Of a DNA stretch of 64,000 bases, positions 21,582 to 33,175 are shown one piece after another. The translations under genes and the position numbers were made by a program. The number at the start of each line of letters is the position of its first letter. Positions within the stretch are counted from its first letter, which is position 1. The DNA comes from Portulaca oleracea. Lineage: Eukaryota > Streptophyta > Magnoliopsida > Caryophyllales > Portulacaceae. The notes under the pieces are model-generated. The model did no database searches and was not told the origin of the DNA. It was given only the letters and a program-made list of their open reading frames with translations. The stretch is from assembly GCA_029582165.1 (NCBI GenBank), contig CM055868.1, positions 8,693,501 through 8,757,500 of the forward strand. Reading direction: 5' to 3'.

Positions 21582-22110
21582 GAGCATGGTAGGGTGGGGA
21601 AATGGATTGCTTGAGTTGATTGAGAAATAGATTGGTGTTAGCCCGAGAGTGATTGATGATCAACATAGTAAAATAACACTTGAACACCCAAAGAGATGAT
21701 CTCCAAACCCAAAGTAATTAAAACTCAAATAACAACTAGTAGTATCTGACATGAAGAGAACTGGAAGACCCAAGACACTAGAAAATTTCTCGCCACGAAT
21801 GTGACTAGGAGAGGAGAGGCGCGAGTGGCATCGGTGCTGGCGCAGCGATCGCCTCTTATAAGACACTAGTCGCGTCTCTTTGGAGCAGTTAGCGCCTCCG
21901 GTGTGTCTTTTGCTCCAAGCTCTGTTTGAGACACGGGTTGTGCCTCAGCGTCTCCTCCTTTCCTCTTGCCGATTTTTGACCCTAGCTAGAAGGATCCAAT
22001 GGCAACAAAACCGAACAAGAAACAATACACGAGAGCAAACAGCTAATGACAAAATTGAAAACCATACAGAAAATAGAAATATAAAAAGGCAAATATAAGA
22101 TAAAATCACT
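21582..22110 (-). mobile_element. Gypsy LTR fragment (GGAGCATGG family)
   Basis: It starts with TGGAGCATGGTAGGGTGG, next to the primer-binding-like site. The same end, GTTGGAGCATGGCATGGTGG, is found at 47630-47652 beside a gypsy integrase relic. The right end is not defined. Confidence 0.5.
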
Positions 22111-22618
22111 ACAAGTGATTTTTTTTTTTAACAAAAGGCAAAATTATATCACTGGAACCATTAAAATAGATACAATTCGATTATATGTGATACGACATTA
22201 CAATGAATTTATATGAATCATATGCAAATTTTAAAGACTAATGGCATGGGTCGACTATATTTCCAAGACTCTAATTATCATTATTGGTATTGGAAACAAA
22301 TTTTAATAGGTCTTGAAAAAAATAAAAATCTAATTTCAATTAACCCAAAAATAAAAATAATATGTTACCATGTCATATGCTACATCATATGGGTGGTCAA
22401 GCCAGAGGGTCAACAAAGAACTTTCCTAGTTTACCTAGTTGAAATTTATTGCCTGGAAAATTATAGTTGAAATTTATTGCATGCTATACAATTCAAATAT
22501 TGCATAGTAAACAAATCTTACTGTTCTTAGTTGGTCTAGCAAGTTAATGACCATAATTATCAACCATCACACTCGACAATCACAACTTTTCAGCAAAAAT
22601 TGGTAACAAAACAAAGTA
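22111..22618. other. AT-rich intergenic DNA
   Basis: No gene, repeat or RNA was recognised here. Confidence 0.4.
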
Positions 22619-22626
22619 GTTATCCG

Positions 22627-22824
22627 CAGTGGCGGATCTCAACTTCCAAATTAGGGGTGTCCAATTAATAGTAAATTTAGTAATATTAATATTTAAACTT
22701 TTTTAGGGGTGTCCATTTAACACATACTTATATTTTTCCTTTCCAAGTATATAGGCTAGTTAAACTTTTTCTGGGGTCAGGGGTGTCCATGGACACCCCT
22801 AGCATAGCCCCAGATCCGCCCCTG
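22627..22824. mobile_element. hAT-like MITE with perfect target duplication
   Basis: It begins CAGTGGCGGATCTCAAC and ends CCCCAGATCCGCCCCTG. GTTATCCG is present exactly at 22619-22626 and 22825-22832. At 198 bp, this is the best-defined copy of the family also found at 1-604, 14447, 18379, 37680, 54575 and 55125. Confidence 0.92.
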
Positions 22825-22848
22825 GTTATCCGACCAATATATATCATA

Positions 22849-23184
22849 CTCCCTCCGTCCTATAATAACGGTCAATTTTTCTAATTATTTTGTCATTTTT
22901 TATTTGTTAATTTTACAATTTTAATAATTAAAATATTTAAATTATCCTTAACTTATGAATTTGAATTTTTACCTTTTAAAATTCTTCTTTATTACTCTAT
23001 CTACATTGAAATTAGTAGTAATCCACCTCGCTCTATTCATTAAAGAGGTGGAAAGGGTCCCCTCAAAAAAAAAAAAAAAAGGTGGAAGGGTATATTTGTC
23101 TATATACAAACTTTTTACTCTATTTTCAATGAGCATTGATTTTGCAAAGTTAGTATTTTGATATTTAAAAAGGGACGAAGGGAG
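22849..23184. mobile_element. Stowaway-type MITE
   Basis: Ends CTCCCTCCGTCCTATAATAA and AAAAAGGGACGAAGGGAG with TA at 22847-22848 and 23185-23186; 336 bp. It is longer than the other Stowaway copies, with an A-rich interior run at about 23065-23080. Confidence 0.82.
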
Positions 23185-23242
23185 TATCATATAATCCAGA
23201 ACTAATCGTCTGTTTAGATATGAGAGTAGGAAGGGACGGGAC

Positions 23243-23670
23243 TAGGGGTACAGTGGGCAATTGGCCGGGGTCCCATAGGGTCAAGAGAGTAGAACCCTAA
23301 AAAAAAGGGTTGTGAAAGGGTCGGGTCATTAAGAAGTCGACCTATTTCACAATGTTAAAAGGTCGGTGAATCGATCGGACCGGGTCAACCGTCAATAACT
23401 CAAAGTAAATAGTTTTTCCTATTATTTTAAATGTAACCTTACTTCAATATATTATTAATACTTCTCATTAAATAATAATTATCATAATTACTTTTTTTGG
23501 TACGAGTAACTTAATTTTAACTTTAGGGTCAAATGGGTCGGTCTATAGGTTGACCCTTATTTTTACTTAAATTCCCTGACCCGGCCCATTACTACAAGGG
23601 TTGACCTTGACCTGATCCGAGCCTACATGGCTGATGGGCCGACCCTAACCCGGCCCATTGCCCACCCTTA
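23243..23670. mobile_element. hAT-like element, GGGTGGGCAATGGGCCGGG family
   Basis: The left end has GGGGTACAGTGGGCAATTGG and the right end CCCGGCCCATTGCCCACCC. The flanks GACGGGAC (23235-23242) and GATGGGAC (23671-23678) match at 7 of 8 positions, as an aged hAT duplication would. There is no coding capacity. Confidence 0.75.
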
Positions 23671-23760
23671 GATGGGACATACCATTATCATGTTTGGATG
23701 GTAAATGGAGGAGATGGAAGGTAACAAGAATTAATAAAAGGACAATGATATGTGACTTGA

Positions 23761-24184
23761 CACTACTAAAAATGTTTGTATTATTGGCTACCTTTTTCAA
23801 TTGATTTAAAACGGTTGAAAAAACCAATCATTTCATATTTTTCTAACTTTTCAACTATTTTTTTAATTTTAGGTGGAAAAACGGTTGGAAATTCCAACCA
23901 TTTTTTGCTAAAATGATGGGAAAGTTTTCCTACCAGTCTTTTTTCTAGTGTTTGAAAAACAGTTCGATAATTACCAGCCTCTTTTCAACCATTTTCAAAC
24001 CGCAGGAAAAATGTTGGTAGGAAAAATTTCTTCTCTTTTCAACAAAAGTGGTTGAAATTTCCAACCATTTTCCCTACCTACAATTAGAAAAATAGTTGAA
24101 AAATTTTAAAAGTATAAAATGATTTATTTTTCCAACTGTTTCGGCTGGGAAAAAATTGGTTGGTTACACACATTTTTAGTAGTG
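23761..24184. mobile_element. CACTA-type non-autonomous element
   Basis: It starts CACTACTAAAAATGTTTG and ends CACATTTTTAGTAGTG, perfect over about 14 bp. The body holds repeated GGTTGAAAT and CCAACCATTTT words in both orientations. No clear 3-bp target duplication is seen (TGA versus TCA), so its ends or flanks are altered. Confidence 0.75.
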
Positions 24185-25114
24185 TCAATTAGCATGGTTA
24201 ACAATCATCTTGAATTTTCTATAATTCACATTTTTTTTAACTTTTTATAATATTTTCCATATTAATTACATATATTTATTAACTATAAGAGTATAACACT
24301 TATTAAATAGGTCAACAAATATAAATGTATAGCCTAATTTTATCAATCATAGTAATTAATCAACACACATTTTATGCATAATTTTATATTATAAAAAAAT
24401 ATAAATTTTTTTATATAGTTTATAAATGGTAATAATCCTCAAAGTGTTGAAATAATCGTTTACAATAATTAAAATATGCTTATATATAATTTTTAGAGTG
24501 ATTGGGATGAGATTCAAGATGGTTATATTAACCATCTTGAATTAGGATGCTTATCATTTTCATTAATAAAATTTGTTGCGTTTGGATAAGAAAAAAGAGG
24601 GGATGGGAGAGAAGTGAAATAGTTATTATTATTGATGAAATCATCTTTTTTAAGAAAAACATATTTAATGAGTTCCCTTCATTTCCCTTAACCCTCACAT
24701 TGGGGTTAATGAATCATTGTCCTTTTAACAGGTGTCTAGAAGTTGGGTAATGAAGGTCGGATAGGTTCGAATAGTTTATGCAAAAGTAGTTACAAACATG
24801 TAATGTGTTGTGTTAGAAGTAGAAAAATTATGTTGGTTTAGGTAGATCGATTAGATAATGGCGAAAAAAGTAGAATTAAGGGCAGGTAAAAAAAAATATT
24901 GTAGGTAATTTATCTTACAAAGATCAACGATGTAAATGATTCCCCTAGCATCGTGTGATATACTTTTCCCTAAAAAATAAAAATGAAGTTCTTTTAATGT
25001 CTGTCCTTCTCCTCTCTTCCCCTCTCATAATCTTGGTGAGGAAAACCTAGATTACCCACTATCTTTTGGCATTAGAGGAACGCTAATGCAAAGAAGCTTA
25101 ATCCAAAATCTTTG
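24185..25114. other. Intergenic DNA
   Basis: No gene is seen. CATCTTGAATT words occur in opposite orientations at about 24205 and 24530 (an inverted GATTCAAGATGGTTATATT / AACCATCTTGAATT pair), possibly an old MITE. Confidence 0.35.
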
Positions 25115-25119
25115 GATAC

Positions 25120-26347
25120 TGTAGACCCCGAAAAAATCCGAAGGACCTCTTCGCGGCGCTACTTAAAAGAGAGGAGTTCACTTTTTAAATTGGGAGCCGA
25201 CTAGGATTGCTTATCCATAATTAAAGGTTTAACTTTTAAGGACACTTTTAAGTTGACAAATTAGATTAGCCCGAAAACTCGATTTTATTAAAGAAAAGAA
25301 AAGATGGAAAGAAGAAAAAAAAAGAAAAAAAAAAGATAGATGAGAACTCGATGGAACCCGTCTGAGTTCCACGAGAACAAAACGAAAACAAGGCAACGAA
25401 CCCAGACGGGTTCTTTGGAGAATGAGAAAGGGAAAACAGGGCTAGGAACCCGTCTGGGTTCCTGCCTATGGCTCGGGGTGAAAACAAGAGAACCCGTCTG
25501 AGTTCCTTGTCAAGGGTTTAAAAAGGATTTTCGGGAAAAAAGTTAGAGTCGCCAGTTGAATTTAAGGATAAAACAACAAACCAATGAAAAATTAAGACTC
25601 CGGCCTACGAACCCAAAGACGGATTCGGGGGTAAGGTTACGGATTTGACAATAAAAATCATCAAACCCGCCTATTCAAACGAATAGACTCTACTAGAATT
25701 AAATTAAAGTGACAGATTTGAAAAGGGGGAGGAATTGAATAAATTTCATAGATTTATCATTAATGTCATGCAAGAAACGAAAAACAAAGAAAGTACAAAG
25801 AAAGCTAATAAGATTACGTTACAATAATAAAAAAAAGCTACGCTAACCTTAAAATAAAGCACGCAATGGAGGGAGAAGAGAAGAGGAATATACTAGTGTC
25901 AATACTCCCAATATATTCCGGTGTGTCTTCTGTGGGTGATGAACGGTGGGTATTTATAGGGGGGGAATTAGGTTTAGGTTTAGGGTTTGGAGGCTAGGTT
26001 AAGCCGCGGCGCCGTGGGAATCAACAGGAAACCCAGACGGGTTCCTGGAAGGAAAACGGGCCTCGGGCCCAGGAACCCAGACGGGTTCCTGTGGTCGGAG
26101 CTGAGCTCCGGCCCACTGAACCCAGACGGGTTCCTGTGGTGTTGAGCCGAGCTCGGCCCCATGAACCCGACGGGTTCTGTGGTGTTGAGCCGAGCTCGGC
26201 CACCGAACCAATTCGGCATTTGGGCTTTGTATATTTTTTTGGAGTTTTCGGTGGAAAGAGGCTTGCGTGCCATTTATCGGTTAGCCTATTTTCTAAAACT
26301 GACACTAAAAAGAGAAAATAAAATAGATACAAAATTCAGCGTCTACA
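25120..26347 (-). repeat. Left (3') LTR of the gag-only element
   Basis: It begins TGTAGACCCCGAAAAAATCC and ends CAAAATTCAGCGTCTACA. It contains several copies of the quasi-palindrome GGAACCCGTCTGGGTTCC or its complement and GAGCTGAGCTC/GAGCCGAGCTC segments. Nearly identical to the right LTR outside the 26020-26210 segment. Confidence 0.93.
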
Positions 26348-26362
26348 GATAGCCCCCACTTT
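26348..26362 (-). promoter_or_regulatory. Polypurine tract of the gag-only element
   Basis: On the minus strand AAAGTGGGGGCTATC lies directly before the left LTR, the expected position for plus-strand priming. Confidence 0.6.
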
Positions 26363-26439
26363 GATCGAGTTTGAGTAAAACGATGATCAAAGTAGTCTTG
26401 ATGATCTTGGATATGAATCAGAAGCACATTACGAAGTGG

Positions 26440-27365
26440 TTGGCGGCTTGGAAGCTAGGTCCTGCGTCGATGTCGATATGATGTTCATCGCATTGTGAAG
26501 GCCCGATGATGGCCCTTGTCGCATTGTGAAGGCCCGACAATGGCCCTCGTCGCATTGTGAAGGCCCGATGATGGCCGCTGTTGACGCTTGGAAGCTGGGT
26601 CCTGCGCCGATGTAGATGTGATGTTCATCGCATTGTGAAGGCCCGATGATGGCCCTTGTCGCATTGTGAAGACCCGACAATGGCCCTCGTCGCATTGTGA
26701 AGGCCCGACGATGGCCGCTGTTGACGCTTGGAAGCTGGGTCCTGCGCCGATGTAGATGTGATGTTCATCGCATTGTGAAGGCCCGATGATGGCCCTTGTC
26801 GCATTGTGAAGACCCGACAATGGCCCTCGTCGCATTGTGAAGGCCCGACGATGGCGTTGGCGCTTGGAAGGCGGGTCTGCGTCGATGTAGATGTGATGTT
26901 CATCGCATTGTGAAGGCCCGATGATGGCCCTTGTCGCATTGTGAAGGCCCGACAATGGCCCTCGTCGCATTGTGAAGGCCCGACGATGGCCGCTGTTGAC
27001 GCTTGGAAGCTGGGTCCCGCGCCGATGTAGATGTGATGTTGATCGCATTGTGAAGGCCCGATGATGGCCCTTGTCGCATTGTGAAGGCCCGACAATGGCC
27101 CTCGTCGCGTGTGAAGGCGATGATGGCCCTTGTCGCAGTGAAGGCCCGACAATGGCCTCGTCGCGTGTGAAGGCTCGACGATGGCCGCCATCGCATTGTG
27201 AAGGCCGATGATGGCGCCATCGCATTGTGAAGGCGATGATGGCGCTATCGCATTGTGAAGGCGATCGGCCTCGTCGTATTGTGAAGGCGACGATGGCGTC
27301 GTCGCATTGTGAAGGCAGACGATGGCGCCATCGCATTGTGAAGGCCCGATGATGGCCGTTGTTGA
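26440..27365 (-). repeat. Tandem array 1 in the 3' region of the gag-only element
   Basis: The basic unit is about 33 bp, built on CGCATTGTGAAGGCCCGA and then ATGGCC. Three such units plus a spacer with CGCTTGGAAGCTGGGTCC make a higher-order unit of about 140 bp, repeated about four times (spacers at about 26440, 26583, 26720, 26858 and 26998). Beyond 27100 the units lose bases irregularly. The frames of up to 327 codons on the minus strand exist only because the unit lacks stops; they are not a gene. Confidence 0.92.
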
Positions 27366-27830
27366 TGAAGTGTCGCGTATTAGCGGCGACGGTGATGTCA
27401 TGTATTGTTAAGGCGATGTGGCCGGTGGAAATGTCGCGTACTAGCCCGGCGACGGCTGATGGTGTCATGTATTGTTAGGGCCCGATGACGGCCGCTGGTG
27501 ATGAAGTGTCGCGTATTAGCCCGGCGACGGCTGATGTCATGTATTGTTAAGGCCCGATGACGGCCGTTGTTGATGAAGTGTCGCGTATTAGCCCGGCGAC
27601 GGCCGATGGTGTCATGTATTGTTAGGGCCCGATGACGGCCGCTGGTGATGAAGTGTCGCGTATTAGCGGCGGCGATGTCATGTCGCGTATTAGCCCGGCG
27701 ACGGCTGATGTCATGTATTGTTAAGGCCCGATGACGGCCGTTGTTGATGAAGTGTCGCGTATTAGCCCGGCGACGGCTGATGGTGTCATGTATTGTTAGG
27801 GCCCGATGACGGCGGTTGTATTTCGTGCGT
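27366..27830 (-). repeat. Tandem array 2 in the 3' region of the gag-only element
   Basis: Units of about 75-120 bp built on GAAGTGTCGCGTATTAGCCC, GGCGACGGCTGATG, GTCATGTATTGTTA and GGCCCGATGACGGCCG. About five copies are present. The GGCCCGATGAYGGCC word is shared with array 1, so the two arrays are related. Confidence 0.88.
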
Positions 27831-30800
27831 TGTTCTGCAAGAAATAAAGAGAGAAGGCATCAGTTTATTTGAAATTCAAAATGAGTCAGAGAATTTACCT
27901 GTCGGTTTGTGTCTCGAAAACGGGCTCGAGTTGAGCATAACTTCATGAGCATAAGCTTGCATTGGGCTCGAAAACAGCCTCAATTGCTTATCTTCGACCC
28001 AGCAAACCCGTCTGGGTTTGGTCAAGTGTTGGGCTCTTCTCCTGTTTTTTCGTGAGTCGGGTGAGGTGAAAAGGCCCGGCCCAGATGGAATAAAAGAAGG
28101 CCCGCTTTGTCTTCGTCCCGACTTTTAGGTCGATTCGATCCCTTTGCTTGGTCGCATAGCCCCAGTTTAGTGGCAGTTCTTGCTAAACTGGGAGTCTATT
28201 GATAGTTGTCGTAGTGACTTGACCCTTCTTGAATTTTTCCATGGTGGACTTTGTGGACCTAGCGCATCGCTCCATTTGTCTCCTTGGCTGCATAGCCCCG
28301 CTTTAGTGGCGATTTGATTTAACTCTTGCTAAACCGAGTCAATTGATGGTTCTTGTAGTGACTTGCTTCCTTTTTGGATTCAAACAAACGCTTAATGGAA
28401 ACTCGATTGAATTTTTTTTCTAAGCCGGCCACTCGAAATGCAGCGGTCCGAAGTCTTGCACCTATCCGCTCAGTAGCGATACGAGATGGTAGACTCCTCT
28501 TACTACCATGGGACACTTACTCGGATCCGTGGAAGCGGGTCCATAGAGCCGATAACACTAGTGGCGGTGGCGACGCAGGTCCAGCGTGATGACTGAGAAC
28601 GATGCGTCTGCAGGATTCTTATGCTATGCTATACACGACTCTTTGCTATGTACTTAGGACAATGCTATGCAATGATGTACTAAATGCATTTTTCTATACT
28701 TATGTACTAATGCAGACTGTTGATGCAATGCTCATGTAATGATGGTGTTATGCAATGCAGTCATGACAATCCGGGATAAAGAATTTTCGATCAACACAAA
28801 GTTGAACTAACAAGCAAGCACAAAGATTAATCTGGACAAGATCAAAACTCAGTTCGAAAGAGATAGGAAGAAGTTTTCGAATCTTAAGGGAGAGAACAAG
28901 TAACTCAGAGGCATAAGTCCGCCAACAGTTCGAAGAACAATGCAAATATGCGTGGTTGGTTATGGACGTAAGCTAGCCAGAAAGAGCGAACCTCACACAG
29001 GAAGGAATGAACACTCAAACACTCAATTTTGAATATGTGTGTGAGTTTCTCTCATGCTCAAACCAATAGAAGCAAACTACCATAAGCTTGGTAAGAACCT
29101 CGCTCTCCACTACTGGTATGCAATGCACAAGTGACAATCAAAAGGACTTTTTCGGGTTGTAACGGGGCTTAGGCTAGGGTAAGGAGCGGTAAAATTTGGG
29201 AATGAGGAGTTAAAAGCCATGCTTGGATTGATTTTCAATGAAATCCTCTAAACTCTCCTTCTCACTTAATGTATGCAAAGCGTTTCACCTTCCATCCTAA
29301 AACATCTCAACCGAATACAACCGAGTCAAAGTTTTCTGGACTTTAAGTTGAATCTCCCTAACCGCCCTTTTATTTTTTTTTGATCTTTTTTTTTAATTTT
29401 TTTTTGTTGTTTTTTGGGTGATCAGGGAGAAGAAATTTCTGTTACAACCTCGACTTTGAACAGCATAACCAAATTCGCTCAAGATATGGGACTTTCAGAT
29501 TCTCCCAGACTTCATATTTTGCTCACACCAAACCAATTGTTCCTTCCAAAAATGACAGACTCTCTTCCAACCAAGCAAGGCTCAAGGGGTACTGGATATC
29601 ATAGGCTAAGGCTTGTATTGTCAGGGTTCAATCATGAGAAAAGGGGTGAACAAAGGCTAGGAGGGGCAAAAAGAACGGTAAATACAATGCAAGGAAGGCT
29701 ATTTGGCTATGTAGCTTAAGAAAATTGAATGCCTTAATCACTTTGTCACAGCGTGCTATGCAAACATGTAGTCTCAAGCAAGATGCAAAACAAGTTCTAG
29801 AGATGCAACTAATGGGTGAGTCGCTCAAGGGATCATGGAATTGATGAAAGTAATCAATTCAAGTTTTAGGCAATGTGGACTCACGGGACGGGCTCAATCA
29901 ACTAAGCTTAGCCCAAAGATTTGCGGCACGCACATTTATACCTTCTAAGATAGTCAAAGCAGCCAGATACGTCTTTTATAACTTGTCTCAAAATCAGCAG
30001 GCTTGAAGAAAAGGTTTTTTTGAAAACTTTTGAGATCTCATCTAGATTTTCCTAAGTGAAGCAAGTTAAGCCGGGAAAAAAAAGTCGATTTTTAGAAAAG
30101 GTCAAGGACTCTTTTTTGTTTTTTTTTTTAATTTTTTTTAACCTTATGACTAAAACTGATATGATGCTCATGCAATGCAATATGCGACCTACATGATGGG
30201 AGACATGGAACTTATGCAACGCAATATGTGACCTACATGATGGGAGACGTGGAACTTATGTAATGCAATATGCGACCTACATGGTGGGATCATTCCCACT
30301 TCCCCAAACAAAAAAAAGATGATTAAGTAAATTCGAACTACAGTTTCAGGGCTAGCGAAGACGCATAATTAGCTCGTGGACCCGCATCGCGACCATAATC
30401 GGGCCCAATGGAAAACTGCCCGAGTTGAGATCCCGAAAGGAGTTTTGGCCTACAGCAGATGGGCCGAGGAAAGGAGTACAATGGCCCACGAACCCGTCTG
30501 GGTTCCTGGCTTGGAAATTGTGACAGAAGGGCCCAAAAACCCGTCTGGGTTCCTGGCTTGGGGATCAGTGTGGCAACAGGGCCCAGAAACCCGTCTGGGT
30601 TCCTGGTTTGGTAACAGTGCAGTATTTGAGCCCAAAAACCCGTCTGGCGGTGGTGTTAGGTCGGTGGAACCCGTCTGGGTTTCGCTAGCATCCTTGCGAC
30701 GCCGTCTACGCATGTGATCTTCGCATTCTAACTTTGCCACGAAACACTCTCAAACTGTCGTCGCTCTTTCTTCATCCATATTCCACATTAAACTCATCTG

Positions 30801-30844
30801 GGTTAAAGCCAAGTGTCTAGAGAGAGGCATTCTAGTTGCTTGGC
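27831..30844. other. Non-coding interior of the gag-only element
   Basis: About 3 kb where pol would be expected. It shows quasi-palindromes near 28000 and at 30490-30680, ATGCAATGC-type low-complexity repeats (28620-28760, 30160-30270) and poly-T tracts (29380-29410, 30115-30140). No conserved protein was recognised in any frame. Confidence 0.6.
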
Positions 30845-31857
30845 CTAACCAGTCGATTGTTCTTTTAAGGGTTCATTGTTAGCAGCTTCAATTTGAACAC
30901 ACAAGTCCTTTAAAGTCTCAAAGTCTTTGATGGATTGGAAACCAAAATGCCGGGTGATGCGGGGATGGATTCCTTGTCTGAAAGTGCTTAGTTGCATTCT
31001 AAAGGGGACAGACTCGTCGATTTCAGATAACATGGAGTGCCATCGCTCGTAATAAGAGAGGAACGGTTCATCCTCCTTTTGTTTCATGGAAGTTAAATCA
31101 TCCACAGTGACCTCCTTTTGCTTCAGGCGACTGAAATGGCTTATGAAGGCTTTGAATAACTCATCTGCGTTGGTCTTAACTTGCTGGGGTAGATTTTGGT
31201 ACCATACCTTGGCCTTACCTTCTAGAGTGGAAGGGAAGACTGTGGTGTAGAGACCTTCGTCTACCTTATGGAGGGGAGCCAGCCTCAAGAATTCCTCCAA
31301 GTGATCCGATGGATTTTCGGAGGGTCTAAATTTCATGTTTGGCACCTCAACCTTGTCCCTTATTCTCGATACACAATGTTTGGGGATGGCAAAGTCCATG
31401 CAGGGGTCGGTGAAGGTCGGATCGGTTTTCATCATCCTCCTAGTGAGCATGTCAACCTTCTCTTCAAGCTTTCTGACATAAGGGTCCTCCGAAGTTTTGG
31501 AGCCCTTTGGTGTAAGTTTGGACTGACCACCTGGATGATTTAATTTGTAGGCCTTCGCTTTTGGTTTTGAGGTTGCCTTCTATCCCCGTCATCATCCTCG
31601 GCCTACTCAGACTCATAATAGTTTTCCTCTTCTTCGACTTCAACACCTAGCTTTTTATTGAGCTGCCTAATGGCCTCCAGCATGCCATTCATGGTCTGTT
31701 GGCTTTCGTTGAACCTTTTTTCCATCTTTTCATTAGTCCTATCCTCCAAATCTGATATGTAAAAGGCTATTGCTTCCTGTATCCTCTCATATAGCCCATC
31801 AGGTAGCTTGTCACCAGAACTTTCCCCGGAAAGGTTGTTGTTAGGAGATCCCGACAT
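30845..31857 (-). pseudogene. Ty3/gypsy gag (capsid) of the gag-only element, frameshifted
   Basis: Starts at 31857 (MSGSPNNNLSGES) with a region of coiled-coil type (residues about 30-75, ending in an acidic run). A frame change falls between about 31600 and 31545. It then continues through VRKLEEKVDMLTRRMMKTDP into the retrotransposon gag fold at 30845-31450, with DHLEEFLRLAPLH, VFPSTLEGKAKVWYQNLP and YYERWHSMLSEI segments. The capsid part is open for 201 codons and ends before any zinc knuckle. The function would be packaging of the element RNA. Apart from the frame change it is well preserved for its kind. Confidence 0.82.
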
Positions 31858-33175
31858 GATGGATTCACTGGATTCACTGGACCGGGTTGGTGGTCTGCAG
31901 TTGGGATTGTGGACGAGCCTACCGGTGTGCGGGTCGCGGATGCGGGTTCGGAGATGGTATGCTATCTTGCACGTATGGAAACTAATTCGGTGATCGAAAG
32001 AACTTTTATGCTACCCACCCAATGTATGCATGACTTAGTGGACCTCATGGACCTAGGACACGGACACGATGCCTATATGTCGACGTAGGCGACTCACCCA
32101 CTTCGCGGGAGTGCATGTCTTAACTCTACATGGACCTAGCATGGGGACTGACAACATTAATCGTCTATTGGGTCCTTACTCGGATCGAGTCACGATTGCT
32201 TTTGGTTTCGGGCTTAAATTCGAGTAACAGACGTAATAGGGATTAGACTTAGGGAATGTCATAAAGGGCCGAATAGGATCATCAGCAAGCGCATTGGGTT
32301 GTCCGTGGGGTGAAGCAGTCAGGCCCGAAGAAGAAAAAGAAGGCCAGACAGGGTTCAGGAACCCGTCTGGGTTCTCTCTTCAAGAATGGGCCCAGACCGA
32401 CGGTCACCAATACAGATGGGCCGGACTTGGCAGGCCAGAAACCCGTCTGGGTTCCTGGTGTCTAGTCTGCTCTTGCGTGTTCCTACGCGAACTAGAACGA
32501 CTCCCGACTCATGAAAAAGGTTGAATACTCGGGCCCGAAGACTCTTTATAACCAGACTCTTAAACTTTTTACAAGATGAAACTACATAACATACATAGAC
32601 TTGAAACTCTTTACGAAATAAAACTATACAACATATACATGGACTCGAAACTCTTTACAAACTAAAATTTTACAGCATATACAAAAATAAAACTTTACAA
32701 CTTATACATGGATTCAAAAATAAAATCACATAGCATACAAATGCGGGATTAACCTAACCATGACTCTAGGTCTTTAGGGATTTTTAGGTATAGGAGATAA
32801 CGTACCGCATGTTCTCGCCCCGGTGCATTCCCCCTACGTACGTAGGAAGCGATGTGTGGGGTGTTGCTCTTCGGGATTTCAGGGAAACCCTTAGAGTGTA
32901 ACACGGGGAGAGGATGAGTCAAAGGCTTGGGTATGTAAGTGCATCCCACAAGTAGTGACTGACCGCTCTCAGAGGGTAATCCTAGTTTTAGAACCTACCA
33001 ACGCTTTTGTGCTCCCCAGCCATAAGGCCCAAGAGTAGCCTGGATGCAATATGCCTAAAAAAATGATAAAAATATGAAATAAATTAATTCCTCCCTTTTT
33101 TACAAAAACACTAAAATTCAACCCTTTCAAGTTTTACCCTCTTTTAAGTTTAAGTCCCCAGTGGAGTCGCCAATC
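31858..33175 (-). other. 5' leader of the gag-only element
   Basis: Non-coding region between the primer-binding site and gag. It includes two or three GAACCCGTCTGGGTTC repeats (32355-32460) and four AAACTCTTTACAARATRAAACT-like repeats on + at 32550-32720. No gene is seen. Confidence 0.55.
33152..33173 (-). promoter_or_regulatory. Primer-binding site of the gag-only element
   Basis: Minus-strand TTGGCGACTCCACTGGGGAC lies 2-3 bases inside the right LTR. It is complementary to a tRNA 3' end of the form CCCCAGTGGAGTCGCCA. An Arg tRNA is used by Ogre relatives; I infer the same here. Confidence 0.65.

Noticed and set aside
23761..24184. Assigning a 3-bp target duplication to the CACTA element
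   Set aside because: Flanks read TGA and TCA, which do not match as direct repeats.
26485..27468. 327-codon minus-strand frame as a protein gene
   Set aside because: It follows the satellite units exactly, and alternative frames are equally open.
29414..29719. 101-codon frame as a gene inside the gag-only element
   Set aside because: No recognisable domain, located in non-coding LTR-retrotransposon interior, short, with no conserved neighbours.
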